Positions 7,614-16,539 of a DNA stretch of 64,000 nucleotides are shown here, piece by piece (within the stretch, counting starts at the first letter, position 1; each line of letters begins with the position of its first letter). The stretch is taken from NCBI GenBank assembly GCA_023451825.1, contig JAEXYA010000039.1:1-64000 (forward strand), in the 5' to 3' direction. The stretch comes from Pseudomonadota bacterium. GTDB lineage: Bacteria; Pseudomonadota; Alphaproteobacteria; Rhizobiales; Xanthobacteraceae. The position numbers and the translations under genes are program-made. The notes under the pieces are model-generated. The model saw only the letters and a program-made list of their open reading frames with translations. It was not told the DNA's origin and searched no databases.

Positions 7614-8024
7614 ATGCCTGCTGCCAATGTCGCGTTGCGCGCGGCGGTTCATGCGGCGCTGACGGCGGATACGGCGCTGATCGCGGTGCTCGGCGGCGCG
7701 CGCGTGCATGACGAGGTGCCGCGCGATGCGGCCTTCCCCTATGTGACGCTGGGCGATGCGCGCGTCAGCGATGTCTCCGCCGATGATGGCGTCGTGCAGG
7801 AGCATCAGCTCGTGCTGCATGCCTGGTCGCGCCAGGGCGGGCACAAGGAAGCGCATATGATCGCCGGTGCGCTGCTGCAGGCGCTGGACGATGCGCCGCT
7901 GAGCCCGGTCGGGCATCGGTTGGTCAATCTGCGTTTTGCGGTGGCCGATATCCGCCGCGAGAGCGATGGCCGCACCTATCACGCGGTGGTGCGTTTTCGC
8001 GCCGTCACCGAACCCTTGAGCTAA
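7614..8024 (+). CDS. DUF3168 protein, tail terminator (GTA g8-like)
   Basis: 136-aa protein of the DUF3168 family, which caps the tail tube at the head side. Typical elements: ALRAAVHAALTADTALIAVLG, then VHDEVPRDAAFPYVTLGDA, a long helix KEAHMIAGALLQALDD and the ending YHAVVRFRAVTE. It starts after GAGGAGAGC with a good ribosome site, ten bases behind the head-closure gene. Confidence 0.85.
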   Translation: MPAANVALRAAVHAALTADTALIAVLGGARVHDEVPRDAAFPYVTLGDARVSDVSADDGVVQEHQLVLHAWSRQGGHKEAHMIAGALLQALDDAPLSPVGHRLVNLRFAVADIRRESDGRTYHAVVRFRAVTEPLS

Positions 8025-8035
8025 CGGAGACATTC

Positions 8036-8443
8036 ATGGCCGCACAGAAGGGCAAGGATCTGCTGCTCAAGATCCACAACGGCACGAGCTATGTGACGGT
8101 GGCCGGGCTGCGCAGCCGGCGCATCGCGTTCAATGCGGAGCTGGTGGACATCACGCATGCGGAGTCCGTCGATCGCTGGCGCGAGCTTCTGGCCGGCGCC
8201 GGTGTGCGGCGGGCGTCGCTGTCGGGGCGCGGGCTGTTCAAGGACGGCGCCTCCGACGCGCTGGTGCGGCAGCAGTTTTTCGACGGCATGATCAGCGATT
8301 GCCAGGTCGCGGTGCCGGATTTCGGCACCATCACCGGCCTGTTCCAGATCGCCAGCCTCGAATTCGCCGGCGAGCATAATGGCGAAGTGACGTTCGACAT
8401 CGCGCTGGAATCGGCGGGGCCGCTCACTTTTGCGGCGGCGTGA
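8036..8443 (+). CDS. Phage major tail protein, TP901-1 type (GTA g9-like)
   Basis: 135-aa tail tube protein. It begins AAQKGKDLLLKIHNG and continues with TVAGLRSRRIAFNAELVDITH, the hallmark of the TP901-1/HK97 gpV-like tube family, with FQIASLEFAGEHNGEVTFDI and ESAGPLTF near the C-terminus. The ribosome site is GGAGAC. Hexamer rings of this protein would form the short GTA tail. Confidence 0.88.
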   Translation: MAAQKGKDLLLKIHNGTSYVTVAGLRSRRIAFNAELVDITHAESVDRWRELLAGAGVRRASLSGRGLFKDGASDALVRQQFFDGMISDCQVAVPDFGTITGLFQIASLEFAGEHNGEVTFDIALESAGPLTFAAA

Positions 8444-8453
8444 GGAGGCGGAT

Positions 8454-8771
8454 ATGGCGAACCAGCATCGCGGGGAAGTTGCAGCGGAGCTCGGCGGGCG
8501 CAGCCGCACGCTGGTGCTGACGCTCGGCGCCTTGGCGGAGCTCGAGACGTCGCTCGGCGCGGGCGATCTCGTGGCCCTGGCGGAACGCTTCGGCAGCGGG
8601 CGGCTCTCCGCGCGGGATCTGATCGCGATTATCGGCGCCGGGTTGCGCGGCGCAGGCGAGGCGGTGAGCGATGACGACGTCGCGGCCATGACGACCAGCG
8701 GTGGCGCTGCGGGATTCGTTACGATCGCGGCGGAGCTGATCGTCGCGACATTTGGCGAGCGCGCGCGATGA
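8454..8771 (+). CDS. Gene transfer agent family protein (g10-like tail chaperone)
   Basis: 105-aa protein of the GTA tail assembly chaperone type. The sequence NQHRGEVAAELGGRSRTLVLTLGALAELE and the helix DLIAIIGAGLRGAGE are characteristic. Good ribosome site GAGGAGG before ATG 8454. Overlaps the next small gene by ATGA at 8768-8771, the same coupling that tail chaperone pairs have in GTAs. Confidence 0.82.
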   Translation: MANQHRGEVAAELGGRSRTLVLTLGALAELETSLGAGDLVALAERFGSGRLSARDLIAIIGAGLRGAGEAVSDDDVAAMTTSGGAAGFVTIAAELIVATFGERAR

Positions 8772-8971
8772 CGCCGTTTCCCTGGGAGGCGGCGATGCAG
8801 GTCGGCTTCGGCGTGCTGAAACTGTCGCCGGATGCATTCTGGCGGATGACGCCGCGCGAACTCGCTGCCGCGATGACGGCGCTGCGTGGCGGGACGCGCG
8901 AGACTATCGACCGCGCGCGGTTGGATGAACTGATGCAACGCTTTCCGGATCGCGAGGTGGATCATGAGTGA
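8768..8971 (+). CDS. Small tail assembly chaperone, rcc01693-like (g10.1)
   Basis: 67-aa protein matching the Rhodobacter GTA family rcc01693: FPWEAAMQVGFGVLKLSPDAFWRMTPREL, ending with RLDELMQRFPD. Overlaps the gene before by four bases and the tape measure gene after by eight. Presumed helper in tail assembly. Confidence 0.82.
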   Translation: MTPFPWEAAMQVGFGVLKLSPDAFWRMTPRELAAAMTALRGGTRETIDRARLDELMQRFPDREVDHE

Positions 8972-9497
8972 GACACACGATCTCAATACAGCGGGTGAGA
9001 GCGTCGACCAATTGAAGGCGAAGACGGCCGGCCTCACCACCGCGGCGGCGAATTTTTCCAGGACGATGACGCAGGCCTTCGCCTCGTCAAGCGCGAGCGG
9101 GCAGAAATTCGACGATGTGCTGAAGGCGGTGGGATCGAAGATGGTCTCGCTGGGCGCGAATTCGCATGCGGGCATCGCCAGCGGGCTGCAAGGGATCGTG
9201 TCGGGGCTGACCGGCGGCATGACCAATGTCAAACCTTTCGCCGCCGGCGGCATCATCGGCACGCCCAGTTATTTCCCGATGGCCGGTGGCGCGGGGCTGG
9301 CGGGTGAATCCGGCCCGGAGGCGATCATGCCGCTGCAGCGCGCGGCGGATGGCAGTCTCGGCGTCGCTGCGCAAGGCGGAGGCCATGTGATCCATGTGCA
9401 CATCGCAACGCCGGATGCGGAGAGTTTTCGGCGATCGGAGAGTTACGTCACCGGCCAGATCGCCCGCGCGGTGGCGCGGGGGCAGCGGAGTTTGTAG
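8964..9497 (+). CDS. Short phage tail tape measure protein (GTA g11-like)
   Basis: 177-aa protein. An N-terminal helical region rich in Ala, Ser and Thr is followed by the Gly-rich block VKPFAAGGIIGTPSYFPM and GEAGLAGE-like sequence (AGESGPEAIMPLQR) that is typical of tape measure C-termini, and a closing VIHVHIATPD segment. The short length fits the short tail of GTAs. After its stop lies a repeat element of about 120 bases before the DUF2460 gene, breaking the otherwise tight tail operon. Confidence 0.8.
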   Translation: MSETHDLNTAGESVDQLKAKTAGLTTAAANFSRTMTQAFASSSASGQKFDDVLKAVGSKMVSLGANSHAGIASGLQGIVSGLTGGMTNVKPFAAGGIIGTPSYFPMAGGAGLAGESGPEAIMPLQRAADGSLGVAAQGGGHVIHVHIATPDAESFRRSESYVTGQIARAVARGQRSL

Positions 9498-9507
9498 CTC
9501 ACTGCGT

Positions 9508-9624
9508 CCTTCATGGTGAGGAGCGCGCCTCTTGCGCGCGTCTCGCACCATGAGCGGGCTGGCTCCGAGTTTGCGACCATCCTTCGCGACGCGGCGCAAT
9601 TGCGCCGCTCCTCAGGATGAGGGG
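9508..9624. repeat. Intergenic repeat, CATGGTGAGGAG family (copy 1)
   Basis: The element runs from CATGGTGAGGAGCGCG through CGCACCATGAGCGG to GCTCCTCAGGATGAGGG. A second copy with the same start, middle and end is at 19838-19974. Internal inverted segments (GGTGAG... with CTCACC-like partners, GCGCAATTGCGC) allow hairpins. It separates the tape measure and DUF2460 genes. Confidence 0.75.
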
Positions 9625-9643
9625 CAGTGTGGGGAGAAGCGCC

Positions 9644-10270
9644 ATGAGCGGCTTTCACGAGGTGCTGTTCCCGCTCGATATCGCGCTGAAAAGCGCGGGC
9701 GGGCCGGAGCGGCGCACGGAGATCGTGTCGTTCGGCTCCGGCCGCGAGGAGCGCAATGCGCGCTGGGCGCATTCGCGACGGCGCTATGATGCCGGCTACG
9801 GCATCAAGACGCTCGATGCGCTGCGCAGCACGGTCGCGTTTTTCGAGGAGCGGCGCGGGCGGCTCTATGGTTTTCGCTGGCGCGATCGTCTCGATCAGAT
9901 CTCCGGGCTGTCCGGTATCTCGCCTCTGGATCAGGGGATCGGCATCGGCGATGGCGCGCGCCGTGCATTCCCGTTGACGAAGACCTATGGCGGCAGTTTT
10001 GCGCCTTATCAGCGGATGATCGACAAGCCGGTGGAGGGCAGCGTGCGGGTGGCGGTAAATGGCCATGAATTGCCACCGGCGGCATTCGCTTGCGATGCAT
10101 CCACGGGGCTCGTGACGCTGACGGCAGCGCCTGCGCCGGGGGCCGCGGTCACCGCCGGCTTTCGCTTCGACGTGCCCGTGCGCTTCGATACGGACTATCT
10201 CGAAGTGGATCTGTCGGCCTTTGCCGCGGGGGCGATCCCGAAGATCCCGGTGGTGGAGATACGGATATGA
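9644..10270 (+). CDS. DUF2460 / TIGR02217 protein (GTA g12-like distal tail)
   Basis: 208-aa distal tail protein. The family opening GFHEVLFPLDIALKSAGGPERRTEIV and the segment HSRRRYDAGYGIKTLDAL are easily recognised, as is FEERRGRLYGFRWRDRLD. In GTAs it forms the ring between tail tube and baseplate hub. ATG 9644 follows GGGGAGAAGC. Overlaps the DUF2163 gene by four bases. Confidence 0.9.
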   Translation: MSGFHEVLFPLDIALKSAGGPERRTEIVSFGSGREERNARWAHSRRRYDAGYGIKTLDALRSTVAFFEERRGRLYGFRWRDRLDQISGLSGISPLDQGIGIGDGARRAFPLTKTYGGSFAPYQRMIDKPVEGSVRVAVNGHELPPAAFACDASTGLVTLTAAPAPGAAVTAGFRFDVPVRFDTDYLEVDLSAFAAGAIPKIPVVEIRI

Positions 10271-11163
10271 GAGCGATCCCACCGGTGTTGCAGGCGAAGC
10301 TCGACACCGGCGTCACCACGCTGGCGCAGGCCTGGAAACTGACGCGGCGCGATGGCGTCGTCGCAGGCTTCACCGATCATGATCGCGATCTTGATTTCGA
10401 TGGCGTCAGCTTTCGCGCCGGCACCGGCTTTGCGGCCTCGGAAGCCACCGGGCGCTTCGATCTGTCGGTGGAGGGTGGCGACATCGCCGGTGCACTGGAT
10501 GGCGACGGCCTCAACGAAGGTGACCTTGCCGCCGGAAAATATGACGCCGCCGAGATCGAGACCTGGCTGGTGGACTGGAGCGACGTCTCGCTGCGCGTGC
10601 TGACGGCAAAGGGATTTCTCGGCGAGGTGAGGCGCGAGGGGATCGCCTTCGTTGCGGAAATCCGCGGACTTGCCGATCTGCTCGCGCAGGAAAGCGGGCG
10701 GCTCTATACGGCCAAATGCAATGCCGATCTCGGCGACGCGCGATGCCGTGTCGATCTGGGCGATCCCGCGCGGCGCGGCAGCGGCACGGTGGACGCGCTG
10801 CTCGGCACCTCGATCTTCGTCGCCGGTGGTCTTGCCGGCTTCGGCGATGGTGTTTTCACCGCTGGGCGCCTGATGTGGACGGGCGGTGCCAATGCCGGAG
10901 CGGCGATCGAGGTCAAGTTGCATCGTGTGGGTGATGGCGAGGTGATGCTGTCGCTCTGGCAGGCGATGCCGGACGCGATGGCGACGGGCGATACATTCAC
11001 CGTGACCGCCGGCTGCGACAAGACGCTTGCGACCTGTCGCGATCGTTTTGCCAACAGCGACAATTTTCGCGGCTTTCCACATATCCCCGGCAACGACTTC
11101 ATCATGAGCTATCCGACACCGGGCACATTGTCGGCGGAGAGCGGCGGATCGCTGTTCGGCTGA
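10267..11163 (+). CDS. DUF2163 protein, baseplate hub (GTA g13-like)
   Basis: 298-aa protein with the N-terminal DUF2163 domain (ARE-like start LQAKLDTGVTTLAQAWKLTR, then GFTDHDRDLDFDGV) and the C-terminal BR0599-like part with CDKTLATCRDRFANSDNF and GFPHIPGNDF. Four cysteines (YTAKCNADLGDARC, GCDKTLATC) are placed as in GTA g13, which is reported to hold a metal or iron-sulfur site. ATG 10267 overlaps the previous stop. It pairs with g14 and the megatron in the baseplate. Confidence 0.9.
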   Translation: MRAIPPVLQAKLDTGVTTLAQAWKLTRRDGVVAGFTDHDRDLDFDGVSFRAGTGFAASEATGRFDLSVEGGDIAGALDGDGLNEGDLAAGKYDAAEIETWLVDWSDVSLRVLTAKGFLGEVRREGIAFVAEIRGLADLLAQESGRLYTAKCNADLGDARCRVDLGDPARRGSGTVDALLGTSIFVAGGLAGFGDGVFTAGRLMWTGGANAGAAIEVKLHRVGDGEVMLSLWQAMPDAMATGDTFTVTAGCDKTLATCRDRFANSDNFRGFPHIPGNDFIMSYPTPGTLSAESGGSLFG

Positions 11164-11201
11164 GATCAGTCGCGGGTGCGGACGTTTCTCGGGAGGCAGA
11201 G

Positions 11202-11684
11202 ATGACGGATACGCAGTTACGCGCTGCGATCGTCGCCGAAGCGCGCGACTGGATCGGCACGCCCTATCGCCATCAGGCGTCGCTCAAAGGCATCGGCTGC
11301 GATTGCCTCGGCCTGGTGCGTGGCGTCTGGCGGAGCTGCATCGGCACCGAGCCGGAAGCACCGCCGCCTTACGCGCCGGACTGGGCCGAAGCTCGCGCGG
11401 AGGAGGCGTTGGCAGCCGCCGCATGCCGGCATCTCATCGCGATCGACCGTGATGCCGTCGATGCCGGCGACGTGCTGCTGTTCCGTTGGCGCGACGGCTG
11501 CGTGGCCAAACATGCGGCGATCGCAAGTGGTGAAGGCACGATGATCCACGCCCATGACGGCGCGGCGGTGTGCGAAGTGGCGATTGCCCCGTGGTGGCGA
11601 CGACGGTTGGCTTTTGCGTTTCGGTTTCCGCGACCATGCGAAGGCACTTGGCAGGAGATTTCACCCAAAGATAGCGGTAGATGA
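11202..11684 (+). CDS. NlpC/P60 cell wall peptidase (GTA g14-like)
   Basis: 160-aa enzyme that would cut peptidoglycan cross-links while the GTA tail enters the recipient. The catalytic Cys is in GIGCDCLGLVRG (about residue 30), the His in CVAKHAAIAS (about 105), and a further His in MIHAHDG. TPYRHQAS before the Cys is typical of the phage subgroup. The ribosome site is GGAGGCAG. Its last residues (ISPKDSGR) may have been altered by the insertion that follows, since the megatron gene would normally come next. Confidence 0.88.
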   Translation: MTDTQLRAAIVAEARDWIGTPYRHQASLKGIGCDCLGLVRGVWRSCIGTEPEAPPPYAPDWAEARAEEALAAAACRHLIAIDRDAVDAGDVLLFRWRDGCVAKHAAIASGEGTMIHAHDGAAVCEVAIAPWWRRRLAFAFRFPRPCEGTWQEISPKDSGR

Positions 11685-11774
11685 TGGTGTGTCCCAAAGG
11701 GTGTATATGACCCGTGGATCGCAGAGCGATTTTGTTGACATCTGTCAACGAAGCTTTATTGTTAGAGTGCGCTT

Positions 11775-12020
11775 GTGAGTAGACCCCGGCACCCGAGCAA
11801 AGAGGTCGAATCCGCGATCGCTTACGCGGAATCCCTGGGATGGCGTTTTCGCAAGATGGGCCATTGGGGCCGTCTGTTTTGCAAGCATTCGGACCGCGAT
11901 GGATGCGCTCAACAAGTCAACGGTACGCCCAAGAATGCCGAGAACCACGCAAAGCAGATCCGAAGGGCGGTCGATAGGTGTCCTCACCAGCCAAAGCGTA
12001 GCGACCATGAAGACATTTGA
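11775..12020 (+). CDS. Small HicA-like protein, putative toxin of a TA pair
   Basis: 81-aa basic protein: HPSKEVESAIAYAESLGWRFRKMGHWGRLFCKH, then NGTPKNAENHAKQIRRAVDRC. The order (helix, GWR, a strand with a His and Gly, and a closing helix with conserved His) is similar to HicA-type mRNA interferases, although length and Cys residues differ, so this is a tentative call. It overlaps the next gene by 14 bases. A putative promoter region lies in the AT-richer sequence 11690-11774. Confidence 0.55.
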   Translation: MSRPRHPSKEVESAIAYAESLGWRFRKMGHWGRLFCKHSDRDGCAQQVNGTPKNAENHAKQIRRAVDRCPHQPKRSDHEDI

Positions 12021-12552
12021 GTTCAGCATCATTGCATCCGGCGTCGATCCCGAAGCCGAAGACTTCGGCGATCGATTTTACGATGCCGGATGTGATGACG
12101 CGCTGGTGGCTTTCCAGAAGGGGCATACGATTATCGACTTCGCGCGCGAGGCGGATTCGCTGGCGGAGGCCATTGCGTCAGCCGTTGAGAACGTGGTGGC
12201 TGCGGGAGCGATTGTCGATCGAATTGAGCCCGATCCGTTGGTGAACTTGTCGGATATCGCCGGTCGGACCGCGCTCACGCGCGCCGCCATTTCAAAATAT
12301 GCAAATGCCGATGGGGCGAAGCGCTTTCCAGCGCCCGTCGCGCGCGTCACGTCCGATACGCCATTGTGGGATTGGGCTGAAGTCGCCGCCTGGATGGTTT
12401 CGCACAAAGGATTGTCAGCGGACACGGCGGTTGAAGCCGGTGTCGTCAAGGAGGCAAATCGCGCGGTTGAGCGCGGCGAGACTCATCTGCGCGACCGTTT
12501 GCTGAAACGGGCCGAACGCGATCGCGCCGCGTTAAAATCAAAGACGAGTTGA
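12007..12552 (+). CDS. Putative antitoxin / DNA-binding protein paired with 11775-12020
   Basis: 181-aa protein. ATG 12007 gives the family-like start MKTFEFSIIASGVDPEAEDF; the frame is open upstream. Residues about 1-70 form an alpha/beta domain (CDDALVAFQKGHTIIDFAREADSLAEA). Residues about 80-120 contain a helix-turn-helix-like segment (LVNLSDIAGRTALTRAAISKYANAD) followed by FPAPVARVTSDTPLWDWAEVAAWM, a layout I know from small regulators encoded next to a HicA-like partner. It overlaps that gene and is closed by a terminator at 12598, so the pair is a self-contained unit inserted between g14 and megatron. Confidence 0.62.
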   Translation: MKTFEFSIIASGVDPEAEDFGDRFYDAGCDDALVAFQKGHTIIDFAREADSLAEAIASAVENVVAAGAIVDRIEPDPLVNLSDIAGRTALTRAAISKYANADGAKRFPAPVARVTSDTPLWDWAEVAAWMVSHKGLSADTAVEAGVVKEANRAVERGETHLRDRLLKRAERDRAALKSKTS

Positions 12553-12597
12553 GCATATCACTCTCGCCAACAGCAGCATTTCAAATTCGATCGTTGA

Positions 12598-12627
12598 AGG
12601 GCCCCGCAAACCGGGGCCTTTCATTTT
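12598..12627 (+). terminator. Rho-independent terminator after the TA-like pair
   Basis: A GC-rich stem (GGCCCCG at 12600-12606 with CGGGGCC at 12612-12618, 5-base loop) is followed by TTTCATTTT. It closes the two-gene insertion and would stop read-through from the upstream GTA genes into the megatron gene unless a new promoter lies at 12620-12650. Confidence 0.75.
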
Positions 12628-12653
12628 GCCGCGCATGCGACCGAGGCTCCGCC

Positions 12654-15600
12654 ATGTCCACGCTTGTTCTCTCCAGCGCCGGTGCTGCGGTCGGGGGACT
12701 GTTTGGGCCGGTGGGCTCGCTCCTTGGGCAGATCGCAGGCGCGGCGCTGGGGAGCGCGATCGATCGTGCGCTGTTCGGGAATGGCAGCGCGGCCAAGGAC
12801 GGGCCGCGACTGGGCAGTCTCGATGTCATGTCGTCCAGCGAAGGTGCGCCGGTCCCGCGGATCTATGGCCGGGTGCGGCTCGCGGGGCAGGTGATCTGGG
12901 CGACGCAGCTCGAAGAGGTCGCAGTGACCGACGAGGCCGGCGGCGGCAAGGGGATGGGCAGGCCGGTCGAGAGCGGTGCGAACTACGCATATTTTGCGAA
13001 TTTCGCCGTCGGCTTGTGCGAGGGCGTGATCGGCCGGGTCGGGCGGGTATGGGCGGACGGCAAGCCGCTCGATCTCGATGGCATCAACTATCGCGTCTAT
13101 CGCGGCAGTGAGGACCAGCCGCCGGACTGGCTCATCGTCGCCAAGGAGGGCGCCGGTCGCGCGCCGGCCTATCGCGGGCTCGCTTATGTCGTGTTCGAGC
13201 GGCTGCCGCTGGAAAGCTTCGGCAACCGGATTCCGCAATTGTCCTTCGAGGTGATCAGGCCGATCGGTTTGCTGGAGCAGATGACACGCGCGGTCACGCT
13301 GATCCCCGGCACCACGGAATTCGGCTATGAGCCGTCGCCGGTGGTGCAGGTGGTGGGGCCGGGGCAGGCGGCGCCCGAGAACCGGCATGTCGGCTCGGCG
13401 CGCTCGGATGTGGTTGCGGCGCTCGACGACCTGCAGGGGATGTGTCCTCATCTCGACCGTGTGGCGATCGTCGTCTCCTGGTTCGGCTCCGATCTGCGCG
13501 CCGGCCATTGCACGATCAGGCCTGGCGTCGAGAACGCAGTGAAGACCACCGACCCGCTGGCGTGGTCGGTGCAGGGCGTCGAGCGGGCATTCGCTTATGT
13601 GGTGTCACAACCAGGCGATCGACCGGCTTTCGGCGGAACGCCATCGGATGCAAGCGTGCTGCATCTGATCGCAGAACTGAAAGCGCGCGGGTTGAAAGTC
13701 ACCCTCTATCCGTTCGTCATGATGGATATTCCCGGGGGCAACGCGTTGCCCGACCCATGGAGCGGCGCGGGCTCGCAGCCGGCCTATCCGTGGCGTGGGC
13801 GGATCACTTGCGATCCGGCGCCGGGCATTGACGGGTCGCCGCAAGGGACGGCCGCGGCGGCCGCGCAGGTGGATGCGTTCTTCGCTGGCGGCGTCTGGAA
13901 TTATCGCCGCATGGTGCTGCATTACGCGCAGCTTGCGGCAGCGGCAGGTGGCGTGGAGGCGTTCCTGATCGGCTCCGAGCTGCGCGGATTGACGCGCGTG
14001 CGCTCCGGGCCTGGCGTCTATCCGGCCGTTGCGCAACTGGCCGCCTTGGCGAGCGATGTGAAGGCGATCGTGGGCGGCGCGGTCGTGACCTATGGCGCCG
14101 ACTGGACCGAATACGGCGCCGATGTCGTGACGCCGGATGGATCGGACGTGCGCTTTCCGCTCGATCCGCTCTGGGCATCGCCGGCCGTCGATGCCGTGGG
14201 GATCGATTACTACGCGCCGCTGGCGGACTGGCGCGATGGCGTGCTGCATCTCGATCGTGCCGCGGCAAGCTCGATCTATGATCGCGCCTATCTGCGCAGC
14301 AATATCGCTGGTGGCGAAGCCTATGACTGGTTCTATGCAGACGACGCCGCCCGCAACGCGCAGGCGCGCAGCGCAATCACCGACGGGCTTGGCAAGCCCT
14401 GGATGTTTCGCGTGAAGGACCTCGCAAGCTGGTGGTCCAACTATCATTACGAGCGCGTGGGCGGCGTCGAGATCGGTGCCACCGGCTGGGTACCGCAGAG
14501 CAAGCGCATCTGGCTCACCGAAGTCGGCTGTCCGGCGGTGGACAAGGGCGCCAATCAGCCGAGCGTATTTCCCGATCCAAAATCATCCGAGAATCTTTTT
14601 CCGCATTTTTCCGGCGGTGCCCGCGACGACCTGATGCAACGGCGCTATTTCGAGGCGTTGCTTTCCGGTTTCGATCCCGCCTATGGCGCCGGCGACGCGC
14701 TCAATCCGGTGTCGGCGGTCTATGGCGACCGCATGATCGACGTTTCGGCGATCCATCTGTGGACGTGGGATTCTCGGCCTTATCCGGTGTTTCCCGCAGC
14801 CGAGGATATCTGGGCCGATGGCGCCAACTGGCATACCGGTCATTGGCTCAATGGCCGCCTCGGTGGCGCGCCGCTGGATGCGCTGGTGGAGCGGCTGGCG
14901 GCCGATAGCGGTGTGGTCGGTATCGATGCCTCGCGCCTGCTCGGTGGCTGCGATGGCTATGCGGTGGACCGACCGATGGCGCCGCGGGCGATGATTGAAC
15001 CGCTGGCGGTGACCTATGCGTTCAATGCCACGGCGGCGGATGGCGTGTTGCGGTTTATCCCGCGCGGCGGCGAAGTGGTGGCTGAACTCTCCGAAGATGA
15101 TCTCGTCGCGCCGGAACAGGGCGCACTAGCGCAGGTGGTGCGGGCACAGGAAACGGAATTGCCGCGGCAGGTGGGCATCGGCTTTTCCGATGCTCTCAGT
15201 GATTATCGCCGCGGGGCGGTGACATCGCGAAAATTGGTCGGTGGTGCCAATCGGCTGCTGCAGGCCGATCTCGCGATCATCACCAGCGAAGCGGCAGCGA
15301 CCCAGCGCGCGGATGTCTGGCTGCAGGATCTGTGGGCCGGACGCGAGCGCGCCGAATTCGCGCTCGGCAAGGCGTCGCTCGCGCTGGCGCCGGGCGATGT
15401 GATTGCACTGACGCTGAACGGACATCGACGATTGTTCGAGATCGGTGGGGTCACCGATGCCGAAGCGCGGCGGGTGACCGCGCGCAGCATCGATCCCGAT
15501 CTGTTCGATGTGCCGCTACTGGCGCCGGTCATTCCGATGCCGGCTGCGCCGCCGGCGCTTGGGCCGGTGCAGGTGGTCGTGCTCGATCTGCCTGTCATCG

Positions 15601-16493
15601 ACAATGGCAACGCCGATGTGCTGACGCGGCTCGCTGTGTTTGCCAATCCGTGGCCGGGCGGCGTCACGGTCTGGCAATCAAAGGACACTGCGAGTTTTCA
15701 GGTGGCAGCAAATGCCTTGATGCCGGCGGTGATCGGCGAGACGCTTGATCCGCTGCCGGCAGGGCCGGTGGCGCGGTGGGACAACGCTTCTTCGATGCGC
15801 GTAAGGCTCTATGGCGGTGTGCTCACGTCGCTGTCCGACGCGCGCGTGCTTGGCGGTGGCAATGCAGCGGCGGTGCAGAATCGCGATGGACAATGGGAGA
15901 TCTTTCAATTCGCTCAGGCTGAGCTCGTGGATGAGCGGACCTACCGTCTGTCGCGGCTGTTGCGCGGACAGGCGGGCTCCGAACAGGCCATGGCGGCATC
16001 GTTGCCCGCCGGGGTCCGCTTCGTACTGCTCGATGCCAGCCTCGTCGCCATCGCCCGCGGATTGGATGCACTGGACCGGCCGCTGTCGCTACGGCTTGTC
16101 GGCAGCGGCCGCAGCACCGACGATGCCAGTGCGACGGCGCTGACCGTGGCGCCGGACCGCACGGCGCTGCTGCCGCTGGCACCGGTGCATGTGAAGGCGG
16201 TGCGGAAAAGCGATGGCGTGCATGTGAGCTGGATCCGGCGCACGCGCATCGATGGCGATGGCTGGGCGGATGAGGTGCCGCTCGGCGAGACCAACGAGGC
16301 CTATCGGCTTGATGTCCTGGCGGGCAGCAGTGTGAAGCGCAGCATCGCGTCCAATGCGCCACAAGTGCTTTATGCGGCCGCGGACGAGATTGTCGATTTC
16401 GGCTCGTTGCAAACGAGCATTCATCTGCGCATCGCGCAGATCTCCGGCACAGTCGGGGCCGGGCGGGCGGCGGAAACCACCGTGAACCTTTGA
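12654..16493 (+). CDS. Baseplate megatron protein (GTA g15-like, TIM-barrel domain)
   Basis: 1279-aa multidomain protein at the tail tip of GTAs. It starts MSTLVLSSAGAAVGGLFGPVGSLLGQIAGAALGSAID, a Gly/Ala-rich hydrophobic start typical of the family, then hub domains (GAPVPRIYGRVRLAGQVIW), a GTA TIM-barrel-like glycoside hydrolase domain (about residues 380-780, with WLTEVGCPAVDKG and SAIHLWTWDSRPYPVFP), and a C-terminal rcc01698-like region ending in a fibronectin-like part (LAPVHVKAVRKSDGVHVSW). It is thought to bind and cut host surface glycans. ATG 12654 is chosen because the family start follows at once. The frame is intact across its whole length. Confidence 0.93.
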   Translation: MSTLVLSSAGAAVGGLFGPVGSLLGQIAGAALGSAIDRALFGNGSAAKDGPRLGSLDVMSSSEGAPVPRIYGRVRLAGQVIWATQLEEVAVTDEAGGGKGMGRPVESGANYAYFANFAVGLCEGVIGRVGRVWADGKPLDLDGINYRVYRGSEDQPPDWLIVAKEGAGRAPAYRGLAYVVFERLPLESFGNRIPQLSFEVIRPIGLLEQMTRAVTLIPGTTEFGYEPSPVVQVVGPGQAAPENRHVGSARSDVVAALDDLQGMCPHLDRVAIVVSWFGSDLRAGHCTIRPGVENAVKTTDPLAWSVQGVERAFAYVVSQPGDRPAFGGTPSDASVLHLIAELKARGLKVTLYPFVMMDIPGGNALPDPWSGAGSQPAYPWRGRITCDPAPGIDGSPQGTAAAAAQVDAFFAGGVWNYRRMVLHYAQLAAAAGGVEAFLIGSELRGLTRVRSGPGVYPAVAQLAALASDVKAIVGGAVVTYGADWTEYGADVVTPDGSDVRFPLDPLWASPAVDAVGIDYYAPLADWRDGVLHLDRAAASSIYDRAYLRSNIAGGEAYDWFYADDAARNAQARSAITDGLGKPWMFRVKDLASWWSNYHYERVGGVEIGATGWVPQSKRIWLTEVGCPAVDKGANQPSVFPDPKSSENLFPHFSGGARDDLMQRRYFEALLSGFDPAYGAGDALNPVSAVYGDRMIDVSAIHLWTWDSRPYPVFPAAEDIWADGANWHTGHWLNGRLGGAPLDALVERLAADSGVVGIDASRLLGGCDGYAVDRPMAPRAMIEPLAVTYAFNATAADGVLRFIPRGGEVVAELSEDDLVAPEQGALAQVVRAQETELPRQVGIGFSDALSDYRRGAVTSRKLVGGANRLLQADLAIITSEAAATQRADVWLQDLWAGRERAEFALGKASLALAPGDVIALTLNGHRRLFEIGGVTDAEARRVTARSIDPDLFDVPLLAPVIPMPAAPPALGPVQVVVLDLPVIDNGNADVLTRLAVFANPWPGGVTVWQSKDTASFQVAANALMPAVIGETLDPLPAGPVARWDNASSMRVRLYGGVLTSLSDARVLGGGNAAAVQNRDGQWEIFQFAQAELVDERTYRLSRLLRGQAGSEQAMAASLPAGVRFVLLDASLVAIARGLDALDRPLSLRLVGSGRSTDDASATALTVAPDRTALLPLAPVHVKAVRKSDGVHVSWIRRTRIDGDGWADEVPLGETNEAYRLDVLAGSSVKRSIASNAPQVLYAAADEIVDFGSLQTSIHLRIAQISGTVGAGRAAETTVNL

Positions 16494-16494
16494 T

Positions 16495-16528
16495 CGTCAT
16501 TGCTTCGCTTCGCATCTCGCAATGACGG
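16495..16528. repeat. Palindromic repeat, GTCATTGC...GCAATGAC family (short copy)
   Basis: An inverted pair CGTCATTGC / GCAATGACG frames a GCTTCGCTTCGC core just after the megatron stop. A longer copy lies at 49376-49456. Could act as a transcript-stabilising or terminating hairpin. Confidence 0.65.
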
Positions 16529-16539
16529 GGAGACAATGG

